From positions 1-16,870 of the forward strand of contig JAFPCL010000052.1 in assembly GCA_017390225.1 (NCBI GenBank): a stretch of DNA of 16,870 nt, given 5' to 3'. A model generated the notes under the pieces. It ran no database searches. It worked only from the letters and a program-made list of their open reading frames with translations, and was not told the DNA's origin. Origin of the DNA: Clostridia bacterium (GTDB lineage: Bacteria > Bacillota > Clostridia > CAKSNL01 > HGM11501). Positions 14,416 to 16,870 of this stretch are shown here, piece by piece; within the stretch, counting starts at the first letter, position 1, and each line of letters starts with the position of its first letter. The position numbers and the translations under genes are program-made.

Positions 14416-14892
14416 ATGCAAGAAATCTTAGAACTACTGGAAAATAATGCGCGCTTATCCACGGAAGAACTTGCGGTGCTCACCAACAAGTCCGTAGACG
14501 AAGTGGAAACGATTATGGCAGAGCTCAAATCCAAAGGAATCATCGTTGGTTGGCGTCCCATCATCAACTGGGAAAAAACCAACCGAGAAGATGTCAGCGC
14601 ACTGATTGAGCTTCGCATTCGGCCGCAGAAGGGCTGTGGCTTTGATGCTTTGGCACAGCGCATCTCCGCCTTTGATCAGGTCAAGAATCTGTATCTGATG
14701 AGCGGTGGTTTTGATTTGGGTGTGTTTGTGGAAGGAAAGAACATCAAAGATATCGCCCTGTTTGTTTCCGAGCATCTGTCTCAGCTGGATGGTGTCATCT
14801 CCACTGCAACACATTTTGTACTGAAAGTATACAAATACGAAGGCATTGACTTTTTTGATCCGCAATGCGACAGAAGAGAGGTTTATTCATGA
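14416..14892 (+). CDS. alaR: Lrp/AsnC-family transcriptional regulator, AlaR (YugG)-like
   Basis: This 158-residue regulator has a winged helix-turn-helix at about residues 2-50 (LSTEELAVLTNKSVDEVETIM) and a RAM-type ligand-sensing and oligomerising domain, with the core LMSGGFDLGVFVEGKN (94-109). I start at the ATG at 14416-14418 because AAAGGA lies 8 bases upstream; the in-frame ATG at 14407 overlaps that site. Its stop overlaps the aminotransferase start as ATGA. In Bacillus subtilis the pair AlaR-AlaT (YugG-YugH) has this same order, AlaR controlling the alanine aminotransferase. The symbol rests on this synteny and family match, so true orthology is likely but unproven. Alanine is the probable effector. 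Confidence 0.82.
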   Translation: MQEILELLENNARLSTEELAVLTNKSVDEVETIMAELKSKGIIVGWRPIINWEKTNREDVSALIELRIRPQKGCGFDALAQRISAFDQVKNLYLMSGGFDLGVFVEGKNIKDIALFVSEHLSQLDGVISTATHFVLKVYKYEGIDFFDPQCDRREVYS

Positions 14893-16061
14893 GACCGATA
14901 GAAGAAGCTTTAAACCCTACGCTGAAAAACATCAAGCCTTCCATGATTCGCCGTTTCTTCGACATTGCCGCAGAAATGGATGACGTGATTTCTTTAGGGA
15001 TTGGCGAGCCGGATTTCACTACGCCGTGGGCGATTCGTGAAGAAGGCATCCGTTCTCTGGAAAAAGGGCTTACGCACTACACATCCAATGCCGGTATCAC
15101 CGCACTGCGCGAGGAGCTTTGCCGTTATTTCAAGCGCAAATATGATCTTCATTACACCAAAGACCAAGCACTCATTACCGTTGGTGGCAGTGAAGCCATC
15201 GACCTTACCATCCGTGCTTTGGTTTCTCCCGGAGATGAAGTGATTGTTCCCGAACCCAGCTTTGTGTGCTACACCCCCTTGGCAAGCCTTGCCGGCGCAA
15301 CGCCTGTAGTGATTCCCTGTAAGGAAAAAGACAATTTCTGCCTCACGGCAGAGGATTTAAAAGCCGCTATCACGGAAAAGACAAAGCTTTTGATTCTGCC
15401 TTTCCCCAACAACCCCACCGGTGCTGTCATGTCCCGTGAGCAACTCATGGAAATTGCAGAGGTTTTAAAAGATACGGATATTTTTGTATTATCCGATGAA
15501 ATTTATTCCGAGCTTGTCTATACCGACACGCCCCATATTCCTTTTTCCGGCATTGAAGGTATGTATGAACGCACGATTATTGTCAACGGTTTTTCCAAAA
15601 GCTATGCTATGACCGGCTGGCGTTTGGGCTATGCTTTAGGCCCACAGCCTCTGATTGCTCTCATGACAAAGCTTCACCAGTTTGCCATCATGTCTGCACC
15701 GACACAGAGTCAATTTGCCGCCATTCGTGCACTCAAAGAATGTGACGGCGATGTAATCCATATGCGCGACTCTTATAATCAGCGCCGCCTGTTTATTTAT
15801 CGCGCCCTTTTGGATATGGGATTTTCCTGCTTCGAGCCGGGCGGTGCATTCTACATATTCCCCAACATCACAAGCTCCGGGCTGTCCTCCGAGGAATTTG
15901 CAGAACGTCTCCTTCGCGAGCAGCATGTTGCCGTCATTCCCGGCAATGCCTTCGGACCTGCCGGGGAAGGGCATGTTCGCATCTGCTATGCTTCTTCCGT
16001 AGAAAACTTAAAGGAAGCCGTGCGCCGTATGCAGGTGTTTATGGACTCTTTAAAGAAATAA
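14889..16061 (+). CDS. alaT: PLP-dependent class I aminotransferase, AlaT (YugH)-like
   Basis: This is a 390-residue fold-type I aminotransferase. I start at the ATG at 14889-14891, since AGAGAGG lies 7 bases upstream and it forms an ATGA overlap with the regulator stop; a longer frame from 14865 has no ribosome site of its own. Landmarks are SLGIGEPDF (35-43), the NNPTG segment (174-178), LSDEIY (201-206, Asp203 for the PLP ring nitrogen) and the PLP lysine Lys237 in GFSKSYAMTGWRLGY. A C-terminal substrate carboxylate-binding Arg lies in GHVRICYA. It likely makes alanine from pyruvate and glutamate, but aspartate or aromatic substrates are possible for this subgroup. It ends 5 bases before a strong terminator. 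Confidence 0.85.
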   Translation: MRPIEEALNPTLKNIKPSMIRRFFDIAAEMDDVISLGIGEPDFTTPWAIREEGIRSLEKGLTHYTSNAGITALREELCRYFKRKYDLHYTKDQALITVGGSEAIDLTIRALVSPGDEVIVPEPSFVCYTPLASLAGATPVVIPCKEKDNFCLTAEDLKAAITEKTKLLILPFPNNPTGAVMSREQLMEIAEVLKDTDIFVLSDEIYSELVYTDTPHIPFSGIEGMYERTIIVNGFSKSYAMTGWRLGYALGPQPLIALMTKLHQFAIMSAPTQSQFAAIRALKECDGDVIHMRDSYNQRRLFIYRALLDMGFSCFEPGGAFYIFPNITSSGLSSEEFAERLLREQHVAVIPGNAFGPAGEGHVRICYASSVENLKEAVRRMQVFMDSLKK

Positions 16062-16066
16062 TCGAC

Positions 16067-16092
16067 AAAAAGGACTGCACGCAGTCCTTTTT
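16067..16092 (+). terminator. Strong rho-independent terminator after alaT
   Basis: GGACTG (16072-16077), loop CACG, CAGTCC (16082-16087), flanked by AAAAA before and TTTTT after (16088-16092), which extend the stem to 11 bp. It ends the stalk-protein-alaR-alaT transcript and, by its symmetry, could act in both directions. Confidence 0.93.
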
Positions 16093-16137
16093 CTTATGTA
16101 AAAACACATAATAACCAAAAATCATCCATAAAATAGC

Positions 16138-16166
16138 TTGACAAGCCGCAAAAAGTGTGGTATAGT
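16138..16166 (+). promoter_or_regulatory. Sigma-A promoter of the symporter transcript
   Basis: TTGACA (16138-16143), 17-base spacer, TATAGT (16161-16166). The predicted start near 16173 gives a leader of about 500 bases before the symporter ATG, starting just upstream of the glycine riboswitch. Confidence 0.88.
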
Positions 16167-16182
16167 GTCAAACGATAATTGA

Positions 16183-16360
16183 ATATCGATAGACGAGGTA
16201 TGCAGGAAAACGGTTTTTTAAGCCTCCCGAAGGAGTAACACTCTCAGGGGTCGTATTTTACGACGAGGACTGTGTGCTGATATCATTCCGGAGAAGCTTG
16301 CTCTCACGCAAGTGCCGAAGGTGCAAGGCTATCGCCAATCTCTCAGGCAAAAGGACGGAA
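16183..16360 (+). ncRNA. Tandem (two-aptamer) glycine riboswitch
   Basis: Aptamer 1 spans about 16198-16277: P1 pairs GTATGCAG (16198-16205) with CTGTGTGC (16270-16277). CCGAAGGAGTAA, CTCTCAGG and AGGACTG are the family blocks, and a long P3b arm GTCGT-ATTTT-ACGAC is present. Aptamer 2 spans 16286-16360: P1 pairs TTCCG with CGGAA, P2 is CTTGC...GCAAG, and GCCGAAGGTGCAA, AATCTCTCAGGCAAAAGGAC are the family blocks. The 8-base linker carries GATAT (16279-16283), which can pair with ATATC (16183-16187) to form the P0 helix seen in many tandem glycine riboswitches. The gene downstream is a glycine/alanine symporter, a classic target. Recognised by eye. Confidence 0.93.
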
Positions 16361-16364
16361 AAGA

Positions 16365-16546
16365 GGCTGTGAAAAAATGCACAGACCGTCACGGCTATTA
16401 AAAATTTGATTATATTTTAAATTTAATCAAATTTTGTTTGGTTAGAAATAATCACCGTGACTATCGATGAATCTCACCGCTCGCTGTACATTTGTACAGC
16501 TTCGGGATGTCTTTTAACGCAAAGCGTTAAAAGAATTCGATTCATC
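16365..16546 (+). other. Densely structured leader between glycine riboswitch and terminators
   Basis: This non-coding stretch is packed with inverted repeats. H1: CTGTG/CACAG (16367-16371, 16380-16384), with GG/CC extending it. H2: GTCACGG/CCGTGAC (16388-16394, 16455-16461), a 2x2 internal loop and ATTA/TAAT, enclosing a 12-bp AT-rich hairpin (16401-16412 with 16424-16435). Then GATGAATC (16466-16473) pairs with GATTCATC (16539-16546), closing a three-way junction. Its arms are GCTGTAC-ATTT-GTACAGC (16483-16500), extended by CCG/CGG, and CTTTTAACGC-AAA-GCGTTAAAAG (16511-16533). I found no coding sequence and no recognised family. It may be part of the expression platform, or an inserted structured element. 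Confidence 0.6.
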
Positions 16547-16563
16547 CATTCTGCACTATTTTT

Positions 16564-16588
16564 ACACACCCTTGGGTATGTGTTTTTT
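16564..16588 (+). terminator. Terminator-like hairpin in the symporter leader (first)
   Basis: ACACA (16564-16568) pairs with TGTGT (16579-16583); CC/GG pairs inside, with a 2-base bulge. A run of six T (16583-16588) follows. The 3' arm TGTG (16579-16582) can instead pair with CACA (16589-16592), and the 5' arm CACAC is complementary to GTGTG in the P1 3' strand of aptamer 1 (16272-16276). Both would compete with the terminator. This is a candidate switching hairpin of the glycine riboswitch. Confidence 0.6.
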
Positions 16589-16612
16589 CACACAATCCCC
16601 TTACGTTTTCTT

Positions 16613-16636
16613 AGCTGCCTTGGGGCAGCTATTTTT
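16613..16636 (+). terminator. Terminator-like hairpin in the symporter leader (second)
   Basis: AGCTGCC (16613-16619), loop TTGG, GGCAGCT (16624-16630): a perfect 7-bp GC-containing stem followed by ATTTTTAA. It ends about 18 bases before the AGGAGG ribosome site of the symporter gene (16654-16659) and does not cover it. A second attenuation point or an RNA-stability hairpin is possible. Confidence 0.65.
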
Positions 16637-16669
16637 AATATATGTAAATTTTTAGGAGGTATTTTTATC

Positions 16670-16870
16670 ATGCAAGAACAAATTTTAAGCTTTGTGGCAA
16701 AAGCCAACGGAATCCTCGCGGACTACATTCTGATTATCCTTTTGGTCGGCGTTGGTCTTTTCTTCACCATCAAAACCCGTTTCGTACAGGTTCGTTGCTT
16801 CGGTGAAGGTATGAAGAAAGTTTTCGGCAACATCAAGCTGTTCGGCGGCAAAGAGGGAAGCGGTCTTTCT
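16670..16870 (+). CDS. Alanine/glycine:cation symporter, AGCS family (C-terminus cut by window edge)
   Basis: 67 residues are visible and the frame is open to the end. AGGAGG (16654-16659) stands 10 bases before the ATG. The first helix with LIILLVGVGLFFTIKTRFVQVR (22-43, motif G-GLFFTI-T-FVQ-R) and the following FGEGMKKVFG are typical of the start of AGCS sodium:alanine/glycine symporters. Full proteins of the family have around 450-480 residues. The tandem glycine riboswitch in its leader points to glycine (perhaps alanine) as substrate and effector. It faces an unlinked alaR-alaT unit immediately upstream, so alanine/glycine metabolism genes are neighbours here. Confidence 0.92.
   Translation, partial: MQEQILSFVAKANGILADYILIILLVGVGLFFTIKTRFVQVRCFGEGMKKVFGNIKLFGGKEGSGLS

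Noticed and set aside
16388..16461. Interpretation of the GTCACGG/CCGTGAC inverted repeat as ends of a mobile element
   Set aside because: No target-site duplication and no transposase; the 74-base span with an inner stem is better described as RNA or DNA hairpin structure, though a tiny non-coding repeat cannot be excluded.

Overview
The window looks like chromosomal DNA of a low-to-moderate GC member of the Bacillota, most likely class Clostridia. The reasons are strong AGGAGG-type ribosome sites, sigma-A promoters with 17-base spacers, THF and glycine riboswitches, an ECF folate transporter, an AlaR/AlaT-like pair, and proteins with copper-amine-oxidase-type 'stalk' domains and DUF5050-like folds. 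I cannot name a genus. No mobile element, tRNA, rRNA or CRISPR array is visible.

Left part, minus strand (1-2112): two tandem, paralogous single-pass membrane proteins with an extracytoplasmic DUF5050-like repeat domain. The first runs off the left edge. The second carries a long acidic cytoplasmic N-terminus and has a well-formed promoter upstream.

Central part, minus strand (2147-12001): one long, tightly packed run of 11 genes, read from right to left: SDR oxidoreductase, maf, mreC, mreD, a class B PBP (PBP2/mrdA type), a YfcE-type phosphoesterase, rnhB, a membrane-anchored FHA protein, a FtsW/RodA-type SEDS glycosyltransferase, a second short class B PBP, and a serine-hydrolase-fold protein. 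Gaps are between -14 and 36 bases, and one good promoter (12060-12088) stands in front. This is a cell-wall elongation or division operon with some housekeeping genes. mreB is not between maf and mreC, and no Ser/Thr kinase for the FHA protein is visible here.

Right part, plus strand (12120-16092): a divergent sigma-A promoter, a THF riboswitch starting at the predicted transcription start, and a hairpin that is both a plausible terminator and an RBS mask, followed by folT. A perfect-consensus promoter overlapping the folT stop codon drives a secreted stalk-domain/propeller-like protein, an Lrp/AsnC regulator (AlaR-like) and its overlapping aminotransferase (AlaT-like). A strong terminator closes the unit.

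Right edge (16138-16870): a promoter, a tandem glycine riboswitch, an unusually long (about 300 nt) leader full of hairpins, two successive terminator-like hairpins, and the start of an alanine/glycine:cation symporter gene. The most unusual non-coding structure in the window is this leader, together with the THF riboswitch, whose aptamer carries an extra hairpin and whose terminator U-run touches the start codon.
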